Assembly (NCBI GenBank): GCA_963788055.1
Contig: CAWBFA010000002.1
Location: 744,001 to 808,000 of the forward strand
Source: JACCTU01 sp963788055
GTDB lineage: Bacteria > Actinomycetota > Thermoleophilia > Gaiellales > Gaiellaceae
DNA: 64,000 nt
Direction: 5' to 3'
The position numbers and the translations under genes are program-made. A model generated the notes under the pieces. That model ran no database searches. It was not told where the DNA came from and saw nothing but the letters and a program-made list of their open reading frames with translations. Positions 8,631 through 17,735 of the stretch are shown piece after piece. How positions within the stretch are numbered: the first letter of the stretch is position 1; each line of letters opens with the position of its first letter.

Positions 8631-9560
8631 GCGGACGAGGCAGCGGAACCCGAGGTGACCGGTCGACGTGTCGACTGTCTCGCCCTGCCGCGCTGCGGGC
8701 CGGTAGCGCAGGCAGTAGCTCGGCGCGCAGAGGTGCGAGCCCCCCTTGATCACCCGGCGAGGGAACCGCTCGAGCGCCTCGGGAGCGGTGACGCGAGGAT
8801 TACGAGGAACGCAGCACGGCTTCTCGACCTCATCGGCGTGACGCATGGTGAAGAAGTCACTCGTCCACTCCCACACGTTCCCGCACGTGTCGAAGAGCCC
8901 GTACCCGTTCGGCGCGAAGCTTCCCACCGGCGACGTGCCCTCGAAGCCGTCGTCCTTCGAGTTGCGCCAGGGAAACTCGCCCTGCCACGTGTTCGCCATC
9001 CGCCGGCTCTCGACCAGCTCGTCGTCGCCCCAGGCGAAGCGCGCCCCGTCGAGGCCCCCGCGCGCCGCGTATTCCCACTCTGCTTCCGACGGCAGCTCCT
9101 TGTTCGCCCACGACGCAAACGCCTCGGCGTCCTCGTAGGCAACCTGCACGACGGGGTGCCGGTCGCGTCCGTTGATCGTGCTTCCGGGCCCGGACGGTCG
9201 TTTCCAGGATGCGCCTGGAACGTATTCCCACCAGTTGCGGACGTCGTCCAGGCTCACCGGGCCGCGCGTCTTGCGAAAGACGAGCGACCCGGGGACGAGC
9301 AGGTCGGGGTCGGCGTCGGGGTAGTCCGCTGGTTCGAGCGGCCGCTCGGCGACCGTCGTGTACCCCGTCTCGCGGACGAAGCGGCGAAACTGCGCCGCGG
9401 TGACCGGGTGCTCGTCCATCCAGAAGGCGTCGACGCTGACGCGGTGCACTGGCCGCTCCTCCGGATAGAAGTCCTCCGAGCCCATGAGGAAGGTGCCGGC
9501 GGGGATCCACGCCATGCCCTCCGCGGGGGCGGCGGCCTCAGAGACCGGCGATCCCATCAC
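8625..9560 (-). CDS. Formylglycine-generating enzyme (SUMF1/FGE family)
   Basis: 311 residues, normal for bacterial FGE. It converts the CxPxR cysteine of type I sulfatases to formylglycine, using copper and oxygen. The N terminus shows the family opening (MAWIPAGTFLMGSEDFYPEE) and the middle part ELPSEAEWEYAARGG. The catalytic cysteine pair is retained near the C terminus, Cys278 and Cys283 in GGSHLCAPSYCLRYR, followed by the GHLGFRC ending. Keeping both cysteines distinguishes a true FGE from the many SUMF1-like proteins without this activity. The gene overlaps the end of the upstream GAP gene by 23 bp and faces the sulfatase, a likely substrate. Confidence 0.93.
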   Translation of the reverse strand: MMGSPVSEAAAPAEGMAWIPAGTFLMGSEDFYPEERPVHRVSVDAFWMDEHPVTAAQFRRFVRETGYTTVAERPLEPADYPDADPDLLVPGSLVFRKTRGPVSLDDVRNWWEYVPGASWKRPSGPGSTINGRDRHPVVQVAYEDAEAFASWANKELPSEAEWEYAARGGLDGARFAWGDDELVESRRMANTWQGEFPWRNSKDDGFEGTSPVGSFAPNGYGLFDTCGNVWEWTSDFFTMRHADEVEKPCCVPRNPRVTAPEALERFPRRVIKGGSHLCAPSYCLRYRPAARQGETVDTSTGHLGFRCLVRA

Positions 9561-10209
9561 CGATCAGCTTCGCTCCGATGATCAGGCAGAGGACGGCCAT
9601 GATCGTCGCGTTGTTCTGTGACATCCAGTCCTTCAGCCGCCCGAGCGGCTCGGCGGAGCGGTCGCCGAGAGCAAAGTAGATCACGACGGGCGCGGCGACC
9701 CCCATGGTCGCGATCACCACGAAGATCGCGTACACGGCGGCCTGCTCGCCGCCCGAGATTCCCGTCTCTGCGATCGCCGCTCCCGCGGCGGCGGCCAGAA
9801 GCAGGTTCTTCGGGTTGAGGCCCGAGAGCAACGCGCCGACTCCGAGCGACTTGACCGCGGTGAAGCCGTCGATCGCGCCCATCCACTTTGGCATGGCCGC
9901 CTCCTCGCCGCTTTCCGGACGTCCTCGCCACTGGCGCATCGCGACCAGCAGAAGCAGCGCGCCGAGCACGAGCTGGAGCACGCTCACCCACGTGGCGGGC
10001 TGGCCGTCTTCGCTCGCGTCCGACGGGCCTGCGACCGCAAGCACGATCACGCCGACGATTGCGAGCCCCACCAACCAGCCCACGACGAACGCTGGCCCGT
10101 TTGCTCGAGCCTTCGGCGTCACCAGCATCAGCACGACCGCGACGATCGGGATCGGGCTCAACGCCACGCCGACGGCGAGCGGAAGCACCTGACCGATCGC
10201 CTCTCTCAC
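9538..10209 (-). CDS. GAP-family (peptidoglycolipid addressing protein-like) membrane protein
   Basis: 223 residues from a GTG that overlaps the stop of the upstream RDD gene (GTGA). About six transmembrane helices are seen. The N-terminal VALSPIPIVAVVLMLVTPKA and the internal LLSGLNPKNLLLAAAAGAAI match the GAP/Sap family of LysE-like transporters found in actinobacteria, where members help move glycopeptidolipids or small molecules. The substrate is unknown. Overlaps on both sides point to a translationally coupled RDD-GAP-FGE operon. Confidence 0.82.
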   Translation of the reverse strand: MREAIGQVLPLAVGVALSPIPIVAVVLMLVTPKARANGPAFVVGWLVGLAIVGVIVLAVAGPSDASEDGQPATWVSVLQLVLGALLLLVAMRQWRGRPESGEEAAMPKWMGAIDGFTAVKSLGVGALLSGLNPKNLLLAAAAGAAIAETGISGGEQAAVYAIFVVIATMGVAAPVVIYFALGDRSAEPLGRLKDWMSQNNATIMAVLCLIIGAKLIGDGIAGL

Positions 10210-11230
10210 CCGCGGACGACGACCGTTCCTGCGATGTAGTCCTGCAACGCGCGACGTCGCGAATCGAACAGCACCGGCAGCAGGCCGGCAAAGAACGGGA
10301 CGATCGCGAGCAGGAGCCCGACGAACCGCACGGCCGACCTGCCCAACCCGGGCGGCTCTCCCCGCGGTCCTTCGACCCGCAGCCGCATCGTCCGCATGCC
10401 CGGCGTCTGCCCCGTCAGGTGCCAGAACAGGATCAGGTAAAGACCGACCACGATCACCCACGCGCTCCCGACGAGCAGGCCGACGAGCCACGTCGGCCGA
10501 ATCTCGCCGACGAGTGCCGCCACGAGCGCGAGCCCCGCCCAGCCGACGAGGGCGAGCAGGAACGCCGCCGCGAGATCGATCGCGAACGCGACAGCCCGGG
10601 AGGCGATCCCCCCGTAGGCGGGCGATGTCTCGCTACGCCCGGCCGCCTCGTCGACCGCATAGGCGCGCGCGCGTAGGCGGTCGACGACCTCGTCGGCGAA
10701 CGTCCTCGTCTGCTGCGTCAGCGCGGCGCGGACCGCAGGACTCGACGCGGCCTGCTCGATCGCCTGCTGACCGGCGGGGCTCTCGACGATTCGCTCGCCG
10801 AGCTCCCGCGCGCGATCCCCCTCCAGCGTCTCGACGAGGATGCGCTCGAAGGTGGGGCTCTCGAGGAGCTGCCGGACGAGCCGCTCGGCGCCCGCACCGT
10901 CGACGACCCTGTCGACGACGCCTTGCTCCTGGAGCGAATGAGCGATCTCCTCCGGGAGAGGGCTTGCGAGCGCCTCGTCGACGACCCGCGCCGCCTCGGG
11001 CGAGCCGAGGACCTGGATCGCGGCCGCCTCTGCCGTCCGGCGTCCACGTTCCGATGCTCGCTGCCCGAGCGCCGCGAGCCGCCGCTCGCCGATCCGCACA
11101 ACCGGAGTTGCCGGACGCAGGGCGATTTTGAAGACCGATTCGCCGACGCGCCCAACGGCGACGACCAGCCCGAGCGCGACGTGGTGCGGACGCGGCCGAC
11201 CGTCCCCGGTGCCGTCGACCGGTGCGAGGC
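10206..11230 (-). CDS. RDD-family membrane protein (start unresolved)
   Basis: The C-terminal 150 residues are an RDD domain: SRAVAFAIDLAAAFLLALVG (helix 1 with the Arg and Asp), a second helix pair, and HLTGQTPGMRTMRLRV, which is typical of the family. The first half is a soluble, Arg/Glu-rich helical region. The function is unknown; transport or stress roles have been suggested. No ATG, GTG or TTG start is found in frame between the LuxR stop at 11231 and VALGLVVAVG (codon ending at 11180), so either a rare start is used or an indel hides the true one. I give the maximal span. The GAP gene overlaps the end by 4 bp. Confidence 0.7.
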
Positions 11231-13889
11231 TCAGAGCAGCTCCAGCCGGCGCGCCCGCTCGACGGCATCGCGACGGCGTGTCGGTCCCGAGCTTGCGGTA
11301 GATGCTCTTCAGGTGCGTCTTGACCGTGTTGACCGAGAGGAAGAGCTCGGACGCGATCTCGGCGTTCGACATCAGCGTCGGCAGGTAGCGCAGGACCGCC
11401 CGCTCGCGTCCGCTGAGCGGCTCGAGCAGCTGCGGCTTCGTGATGTCGACGCTTCCGGCGCGCCGTTCGAGCGCCGCGATCAGCTCGGCGACGAACGAGC
11501 GCTGATCGGTGCCGTGGCGGATCTGCTCGACGAGCATCGTGCGCACGGGCGGTCCTCCGTCGACGAACGCGCGGCGGTAGCTGTTCGGTGCGGCGAGGCT
11601 GAGCGCGGTCCTGAACTCGACGTCTGCCCCGACGAGTTCGTGGAGCCCGTGCCGTGCGACCGCCTCGAGCACGTCGTGCCTCGACCTGGACCGGAACGCC
11701 GTCGGCGGCGAGCGAGCTCGGCGTTCGCCTCGAGCTCGAGCAGCGCCTCGGCCGGCGCACCCTGGGCAAGCAGCAGTCGTGCGCGCACCAGTCCGTCCTC
11801 TGCGCTGCCGTTGAGGGAATCCGAGTGCTTCGTCGAAGTCGCCCCTCGCTGCCAGCAGGCGCGACTCCGCCGTCGCGAGCCACGCCGTCAGGTACGACGG
11901 CGGCGTCCAGCCGCGGAGCTCCGAGCGTACGGCTCGCAGCAGGCGCAGCCCCTTGCCGGCCCCTTCCGGGCTCTCGGCGGCGAGCACGAGCGCCTGCAAC
12001 ACCGCGGCTCCGACCTTGCCGGGGCGATCTCCCCAGGCGCGTGCAACGCTGTCCGCTCGTTCGAGGTAACGCGATCGCGGAGGCGAGGTCGTCCCACTGG
12101 TAGGACGACCACCCGAGGGCCAGGTGCGCGCCGATGTCCATGCATCGCGTCGAGCCAGCCGCGGCGGTCCGCGAACTCGATTGCCTCGCCGGCGATCTCG
12201 GCGGCCCGGCGCAGGCGGCCGCGCGCGCACTCGAGCAGCGCGAGCTGGCTCAGGCAGTGGAGGACGGTCCGATCGAGCGAGGCCTCGGCGGCGAGGCCGA
12301 GCGCCTTCCTGGAGGTACAGCTCGGCGTCGGCGTGCTCACCGAGTGCGACCGCGGCGCTGCCGAGGTTGCTGAGAGCGAGCGCCCGCTGAGCGCGCGTCC
12401 GCTCGGCGACCGCGAAGCGTCCGCCGGCGGGAGCCGCCAGCAGCTCGTTCGCACGCTCGCGCACGCGCTCGAAGTCGCCGTCGAGACGCGACCGCGTCAT
12501 GTCGAACGTGATGCAGAGCGCGTCGAGCGGTTGGCGCCGCTCGTCCGGTAGCGCGTCGAGCTTCGACTTCGCGAGCGCGAACAGCCGCTCCGCCTCCGGT
12601 CGGTCGCCGTTCTGGATGCCGCGCGGCGCCGACCCGGATCGCGAGCCCGGCGTGCGCCTGCGAGCGCCGTCTTCGGGAACCGCCGAGCAGCGACGCGCGC
12701 ATGCGGTCGGCGTCCACCGAAGACGACGAGGTGCCAAGCCTCTGTCGTCAGCTCGTCCGCGAGCTCCCAGTCACGTCCCTCGAGCGCATGGGCAAACGCC
12801 GTCAGCGGCTCGTCGTGCGACCAGTGCCAGCGGGCGCAGCGCTTGTGCAGTGTGGCCAGCTCGGCCTGGCGCACCCGGCCGACCTCGGCCCGGAGGAAGT
12901 CACGCAGGAGCGCGTGGTAGCGGTAGACGCCTCCGCGCTCCTCGCAGCTCGAGACGAGGAAGTTCTCCGACTCGAGCTCCGCGAGGATCCGGCCTGCCCC
13001 TGGATGGCCCGAGAGTAGCTGCGCCAGGTCGTCGGTCAACGACTCCGCGATGCAGGTGCGTAGCAGGAACTCACGGCGGCGGTCCGTCTGACGCTCGAGG
13101 ATCTCCCGCAGGAGATAGTCCGAGACGGCCCGCTCGTCGCCGGCGAAGTGCTCGATGAACGGGCCGGGGTCGACCTCGTCGCTCGAGCGAGAGCGCGGCG
13201 AGGCGGAGGCCGGCCGCCCAGCCCTCGGTTCGCGAGTGGAGCTGTTCGATCTGCTCGGGCGTGAGATCCAGCGCCGCGAGCAGCTCGCCGCACTCCTCGA
13301 GGGTGAACGCGAGGTCGGCGGCCCGAATCTCCGCCAGGTCGCCGTTCAGCCGCTGTCGATGCAGCCCTAGGTGCGGGTCGGCACGCGTCGACACGACGAG
13401 GTGGAGCGGTCGGGGTGGATTCGCGAGCAGCGCCTCGAGCTCTCGAAGCACGATCGGGCTCTCCAGCTCGTGGACGTCCGTCGAGCACGAGGACGACCGG
13501 CTCGGTCCTCCCGTCGAGCCGCTCGGTCAGCCGGACGAGCGGATGATCGGCCTTCGACCCGCTCCGGAGCGCGCCGATCCGCTCGAGCGCGAGCTCGACC
13601 CCGCCCCAGAACTGCGGGCTCCAGTTGTCGTCGCGGTCGAGGGTCAGCCACGCGACGTCGTCCCGCGTTCGGCGCCCAGGACGCGAGGAGCACCGACTTC
13701 CCGGTGCCGGCGTGCGCCGAGACGAGCGTGACCGGGCGCTCGACAGCGGTCGTAAGCAGCTGCTCCAGCCGCGGCGCGCGGGATGTATCCCTTCGGGAGC
13801 TTCGGCGGCGTCAGCTTGGGCGCCAGGATCGACTTCAGCGCTCTGGGGCGGGCCGCATCGCCACGTCGCGGGGGCTGGGCGACAGTCAT
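11231..13889 (-). CDS. MalT-like (LAL) LuxR-family transcriptional regulator, frame broken by several indels
   Basis: The pieces read in order as one large regulator of about 880 residues. Start ATG at 13889 (MTVAQPPRRG). Then ALKSILAPKLTPPKLPKGYI and a Walker A motif AHAGTGKS, the NB-ARC-like part with LTLDRDDNWSPQFWGGVELA, VVLVLDG, HLVVSTRADPHLGL and the EGWAAGLRLAALSLE motif of LAL proteins. A TPR-rich middle follows (11.9-12.9 kb). The C-terminal LuxR HTH is LSGRERAVLRYLPTLMSNAE through IYRKLG, with the stop at 11231-11233. At least seven frame changes occur between 13.78 and 11.28 kb. The family binds ATP and an inducer and activates transcription. Operators lie 130 bp upstream. It could be a decayed gene or a poorly assembled intact one. 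Confidence 0.8.
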
Positions 13890-14019
13890 CTGTCGCACTC
13901 CGATCCGTTGTGGTTCGGTCAAGGCGTATCCGTGAGGGGCGCGCCCAGGTAAAGCCCTGTTCACCATGCATTCACCGGCATTCGAACATCGGTTGTCGAT
14001 GTTCCGAGCCCGGCGGTCA

Positions 14020-14036
14020 TCACCCAGGCCGGGTGA
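14020..14036. promoter_or_regulatory. 17-bp palindromic operator, copy 5 (perfect)
   Basis: TCACCCAGGCCGGGTGA, perfect. It sits between the divergent LuxR gene (130 bp to its ATG at 13889) and the membrane protein gene (44 bp to 14081). A lone left half-site TCACCC follows 24 bp later (14044-14049). Confidence 0.8.
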
Positions 14037-14080
14037 AGGCGCGTCACCCGAGCCCGCACGAACCTCGTTGGGTGGCGACG

Positions 14081-15259
14081 GTGCGGAGCGAACCGGTCTC
14101 GCGGCGCAGGCTTCTGGCTGCGCGTGTGCTGGTCATCTTGGGCGGGCTGCTCGTCGTCTTGAGCCTGCTCGCCGGCTACGTCCGGTTCCAGGCGCTCGAC
14201 ACGCCGACGGTTCGCGAGACCGCCGGTCTGCTGATCGAAGACGAGCAGGTTCGCGACCAGATCGCGGCCTCGCTGGTGGACGGGCTCTACGCGAACGTCG
14301 ACGTGTCGGCTGCGCTCGAGGAGCAGTTGCCCGAGGATCAGAAAGGGCTCGCCGGACCGCTGTCCGGAGCGATCAGGGAGCTCGCGGACCGCGCCGCTCA
14401 GCAATTGCTCGAGCGGCCACGCGCACAGGAGCTCTGGGTCAACACGATCGCGTTCTCGCACCAGCAGCTGCTCAACGTGCTCGAGGACGACGTGCAGGGT
14501 GTCAGCACCGAGGAAGGCGCCGTCTTCCTCGACCTGCGCCCGCTGATCATCCAGCTCGGCGACCGCCTCGCGATCGTCGGCCGCCTCGCGCAGCAGCTGC
14601 CGAACGACGCCGGCCGGATCAAGGTGATCGACGCGAACCAGCTCGAGACCGCGCAGGACGTGACGCAGCTGCTGAAGGTGCTCGGCTCCTGGCTCTGGGT
14701 GCTGCCGATCCTTCTCTGGGCCGCCGCCCTCGCGCTCGCGCGGGGAAGGCGGCGCGCGATCATGCGCTCGATCGCGTTCACGTCGATCCTCGCCGGGCTG
14801 CTCGTGCTCGTTGTTCGGCGCCTCGCCGGCGGCTATGTCGTCGACGCGCTCGTGCCGACCGAGTCCGTGCGGCCCGCGGCAGAGAACGCATGGGCGATCC
14901 TGACCCGGCAGCTCTCCGACGGCGGCTGGACGCTCGTCGGCCTCGGCGCGATCGTGCTCTTCTCCGCCTGGCTGGCGGGCGAAGGGCGCATCGCGACCGC
15001 GACCCGGACCGAGCTCGCGCCGTACATCGCGCGCTGGGAGATCGCCTACGGGTTCGCGGCGACGCTGTTCCTCCTCTTGCTTCTGTGGTCGCCGACCGTC
15101 CAGACGACTCGCGCGCCCTTGATGATCGCGGCTGCGGCCGTGCTCGTCGTGGGCGTCGAGGTGCTGCGCCGCCAGGTCGCGCGCGAGCATCCCGACGCAG
15201 CGTCCGTCGAGCTCGGCGCGCACACCAGGGCCCGGTTGGCTCGGGCCCGCGGTCGCTGA
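14081..15259 (+). CDS. Multi-pass membrane protein of unknown function
   Basis: About 392 residues. I chose the GTG at 14081; an in-frame GTG at 14072 is equally possible. One transmembrane helix (LLAARVLVILGGLLVVLSLL) is followed by an extracytoplasmic region of about 175 residues (PTVRETAGLLIEDEQVRDQI, then helical Q/L-rich sequence) and four further helices, with a short basic tail. The architecture resembles actinobacterial hypothetical proteins with a lipid- or stress-related context; I recognise no named domain. The operator at 14020-14036 lies 44 bp upstream. The downstream MBL hydrolase gene begins 4 bp after the stop, suggesting an operon through the K+ channel. Confidence 0.7.
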   Translation: MRSEPVSRRRLLAARVLVILGGLLVVLSLLAGYVRFQALDTPTVRETAGLLIEDEQVRDQIAASLVDGLYANVDVSAALEEQLPEDQKGLAGPLSGAIRELADRAAQQLLERPRAQELWVNTIAFSHQQLLNVLEDDVQGVSTEEGAVFLDLRPLIIQLGDRLAIVGRLAQQLPNDAGRIKVIDANQLETAQDVTQLLKVLGSWLWVLPILLWAAALALARGRRRAIMRSIAFTSILAGLLVLVVRRLAGGYVVDALVPTESVRPAAENAWAILTRQLSDGGWTLVGLGAIVLFSAWLAGEGRIATATRTELAPYIARWEIAYGFAATLFLLLLLWSPTVQTTRAPLMIAAAAVLVVGVEVLRRQVAREHPDAASVELGAHTRARLARARGR

Positions 15260-15262
15260 CGG

Positions 15263-16002
15263 GTGCGTGTCGAGTACGTCGGCCATGCGACCGTGCTCGT
15301 CGAGCTCGACGGCGTCCGGCTGCTGACCGATCCGGTGCTGCGGCGGCGGGTCGCGCATCTGCGACGAACCGCGCCGCCGATCTCCACCGACCTCGGGCGC
15401 CTCGACGCGGTCCTGATCTCGCACGCGCACTACGACCACCTCGACCTCCCGTCGCTCGAGCGGCTCGGGCGTTCGACGACGATCGCCGCGCCGAAGGGCG
15501 TCGGGCGGACGCTTCGGCGCCGAGGCTTCGAGCACGTCGTCGAGTTGCTCGAGGGCGACGAGCTGCCGGTCGGCGACGTGACCGTCCGCGCGACGTATGC
15601 GGACCACCACGGCGGTCGCGGGCCGTTCGTGCGGGGGGCCGCCGCGCTCGGCTATGCGCTCACCGGCAGCCGCCGAGTGTTCTTCGCCGGGGACACGGAT
15701 CTCTTTCCCGGCATGTCAGGGCTCGTCCCGGACCTCGACCTTGCACTCGATGCCCGTGTGGGGCTGGGGTGCCACCCTCGGCGCCGGCCATCTCAATCCG
15801 CTGCGCGCCGCGGAGGCGCTGAGCCTGCTCGAGACCACGGCGCGCGATCCCGATCCACTGGGGGACCTTCGTGCCTCTCCACCGCAGCGCGCGAGCCGAT
15901 TTCCTGCGCCGTCCGGTCGAGGAGTTCGTCGAGGCCGCGCGAAAGAAGGCCCCTGACGTCGAGATTCGCGTGTTGAACCCGGGAGAGGCATTCGCGGAGT
16001 GA
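15263..16002 (+). CDS. MBL-fold metallo-hydrolase (UlaG/YtnP-like), two frameshifts
   Basis: About 245 residues when two indels (near 15752 and 15835) are bridged. Metallo-beta-lactamase motifs: HATVLVELDGVRLLTDPVL, the metal-binding SHAHYDHLD (HxHxDH), ADHHGGRG, and FFAGDTDLFPG with the bridging Asp. After the first indel the frame reads MPVWGWGATLGAGHLNPLRA, after the second IPIHWGTFVPLH, which supplies the last metal histidine. These are the marks of the L-ascorbate-6-phosphate lactonase (UlaG) type of MBL proteins, though the substrate here is unknown. It starts with GTG 4 bp after the upstream stop and overlaps the K+ channel start by 4 bp. Confidence 0.8.
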
Positions 16003-16398
16003 GCGAGGCGCGGTTCGAGGGATTTCTGATGCGGCGCTTCGCGCGCGGCTTCACGACCGGGCGCGTCCTCCCGCCGCTCGTCTTCACCATGTTCCTGATC
16101 GTGTTCGCTTTCGCGGGCGTGATGCGGCTCGTCGACTCCAAGGAGTATCCGACGTACGGCAGGGCGGTCTGGTTCGCGGCGCAGACGGTCACGACCGTCG
16201 GGTACGGCGACGTGACGCCGGTGGAGCCGTGGGGTCGGTTCGTCGCCGGCATCCTGATGCTGACCGGCTTCGCGTTCCTCTCGTTGATCACCGGCACGAT
16301 CGCTTCGACGCTCGTCGCGCGTTCGAGCTCGTACGTCGAGCGACGTCGCAGGTCTCGAGCGCCGCATCGCGGAGCTCGAGGCCCGAGGCGATCGCTAG
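15999..16398 (+). CDS. Two-transmembrane potassium channel, one frameshift
   Basis: About 133 residues, with GTG overlapping the MBL stop (GTGA). The layout is TM1 (LPPLVFTMFLIVFAFAGVM), pore loop with the K+ selectivity filter TVTTVGYGDVTP, and TM2 (FVAGILMLTGFAFLSLITG), the minimal channel plan. An indel near 16335 changes frame; the continuing frame gives a short coiled coil, LERRIAELEARGDR, ending at TAG 16396-16398, which may help tetramer assembly. The stop shares the CTAG palindrome with the stop of the convergent small gene. No regulatory RCK domain is attached. Confidence 0.82.
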
Positions 16399-16625
16399 GA
16401 GGCCTGGCGCGACTCGACGACGTCGTTCTCGGGCAGGCGACGCACCTCGATCAGCTCCAGCCCGAGGGCCTGCACGCGGTCGATGACCCCGTGGAGCGCC
16501 GCCTGGTCGACGAGCTCGCCGTGCAGGACCGTCTCGACCGGCTGAACCTCGGCGATCAATCCCTCGAAGACCTCGGCGAGCTCCTGTCCGACGCGTCCCT
16601 TGATGTGGATCTCATACCGTGCCGT
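16395..16625 (-). CDS. Small conserved actinobacterial protein, apparent ACG start
   Basis: The minus strand encodes 76 residues: TARYEIHIKGRVGQELAEVF, a GLIAEVQPVETVLHGELVDQ segment, then AALHGVIDRVQALGLELIEV and RRLPENDV to TAG at 16395. This is the pattern of a small actinobacterial family of unknown function that normally begins M-x-R-Y-E-I. Here the codon at that position is ACG (16625), preceded by GGGAG at a proper distance. No ATG, GTG or TTG exists in frame before an upstream stop. Either ACG is the start or a T-to-C change or error has altered ATG. A perfect operator lies 60 bp upstream. Confidence 0.6.
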   Translation of the reverse strand, partial: TARYEIHIKGRVGQELAEVFEGLIAEVQPVETVLHGELVDQAALHGVIDRVQALGLELIEVRRLPENDVVESRQAS

Positions 16626-16685
16626 GGCAGACTCCCGGCTCTCGAACCCTTCAGAGAGCGTCGCCCCGGCGAAGGTGAACGATCG

Positions 16686-16702
16686 TCACCCATCGCGGGT
16701 GA
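16686..16702. promoter_or_regulatory. 17-bp palindromic operator, copy 6 (perfect)
   Basis: TCACCCATCGCGGGTGA, perfect. It is 60 bp upstream of the small minus-strand gene (start 16625) and downstream of the minus-strand membrane gene ending at 16762, so it most likely serves the small gene. Confidence 0.78.
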
Positions 16703-16761
16703 ACCCGTCCGCGCCGCTCAGTAGGGCCTGATCGCGGTCAACGGCTGATCCAGGGCGCCAC

Positions 16762-17191
16762 TCACCGCCCACCCCCGGCGCCATCGCGGCCGCGCCACGA
16801 GGTGACCGCCGCCGGCGTCAGGAACACGGCGATCACGAGGCCCAGGAACGGGAAGAAGAAGCCGATGATCGCGGCGAGGATGCCCGTGGCGGCGATCGCG
16901 AAGAACACGTCCCAGAAGTTGAGCTCCGCTCCCGCAAAGGCGCGGTAGATGCTCCGCGTCGTCCACGACCAGACCAGGAGCCCCGCGAAGACGAACAGCA
17001 GGTTCCCGCCGTAGAGGAGCGCGCGGTCTTCCGTCGAGAGGTCTTCGCTCCGCCCGACGATCGCGCTGAACCTCTCGTCGACGACGTAGTTCGCCCAGAG
17101 CCACGACGGGACCACCATCACGACCGCGGCCACGGCCGCGCCCGTGAGTGGTCGCCAGCAGCGACCATCCGTAGCTCGGCTTGCCGTCCAT
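16762..17191 (-). CDS. Small membrane protein of unknown function, one frameshift
   Basis: About 142 residues. It starts MDGKPSYGWSLLATT at 17191; an indel near 17145 shifts the frame and the rest reads LTGAAVAAVVMVVPSWLWAN through to the TGA at 16762-16764. Four hydrophobic segments are visible, including NLLFVFAGLLVWSW and FFPFLGLVIAVFLTPAAVTS. The arrangement resembles DUF4870-type or similar small tetraspan proteins, but I cannot assign it firmly. Two operators (17228 and 17255) lie 36 and 63 bp upstream in the region shared with the divergent SHOCT gene. Confidence 0.6.
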
Positions 17192-17227
17192 CGCCTGGAT
17201 GGTTCCGCGGCCAAGGGTGGCGGGCCG

Positions 17228-17244
17228 TCACCCGGGAGGGGTGA
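17228..17244. promoter_or_regulatory. 17-bp palindromic operator, copy 7 (perfect)
   Basis: TCACCCGGGAGGGGTGA, perfect, in the divergent region between the membrane gene (17191) and the PLDc_N-SHOCT gene (17335). A second copy starts 27 bp later. Confidence 0.8.
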
Positions 17245-17254
17245 ACACCGCGAA

Positions 17255-17271
17255 TCACCCGTTCCGAGTGA
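17255..17271. promoter_or_regulatory. 17-bp palindromic operator, copy 8 (one mismatch)
   Basis: TCACCCGTTCCGAGTGA, one mismatch (GAGTGA). It is in tandem with copy 7 and ends 63 bp before the ATG at 17335. Confidence 0.72.
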
Positions 17272-17334
17272 TGACCCGCAGGACCGGAGTGCGAGACGCT
17301 CCCGTCCAATCCGACCTCCAGGAGGCACCGAACC

Positions 17335-17727
17335 ATGCTCGCCGACAGTTATCCGTTGCTCGACGTCATTTGGACGATGCTCGTGTTCTTCTTGTGGGTG
17401 GCCTGGTTCTTCCTCCTGTTCAAGATCATCGGCGACCTCTTCCGTCGGCGCGACGCCAGCGGGTTCCAGAAGGCGCTCTGGCTGATCTTTCTGCTCTTCG
17501 TGCCCTTCCTGGGCGTGTTCGTGTACCTGATCGTGAACAGCGACGAGATGGCGCAGCGCGACATGGAGCGAGCGCAGGCGGCCCAGCAGCAGTTCGACAG
17601 CTACGTCCAGTCGGCCGCCGGGTCGGGCCCGGCCGCCGAGATCGACAAGGCGAAGAAGCTGCTCGACAGCGGGGCGATCACGCAGGCGGAGTACGACGCG
17701 ATCAAAGCCAAGGCGCTCGCGAGCTAG
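17335..17727 (+). CDS. PLDc_N plus SHOCT domain membrane protein
   Basis: 130 residues from an ATG with GGAGG at 17321-17325. The N-terminal two-helix PLDc_N module (LLDVIWTMLVFFLWVAWFFL and ALWLIFLLFVPFLGVFVYLI) is as found in phospholipase D/cardiolipin synthase N-termini, but no catalytic HKD domain follows. A Gln-rich linker leads to a C-terminal SHOCT motif, EIDKAKKLLDSGAITQAEYD, ending AIKAKALAS. SHOCT is a short oligomerisation motif of unknown detailed role. Such stand-alone proteins are common in actinobacteria and often stress-linked. It has two operators in tandem upstream. A second SHOCT protein is at 21912. Confidence 0.85.
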   Translation: MLADSYPLLDVIWTMLVFFLWVAWFFLLFKIIGDLFRRRDASGFQKALWLIFLLFVPFLGVFVYLIVNSDEMAQRDMERAQAAQQQFDSYVQSAAGSGPAAEIDKAKKLLDSGAITQAEYDAIKAKALAS

Positions 17728-17735
17728 CCGTCAAC

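Noticed and set aside
10206..12737. A single 843-residue fusion of LuxR pieces and RDD protein
   Set aside because: The fusion exists only because of indels; the proper LuxR frame ends at a TGA at 11231-11233 after a complete HTH.
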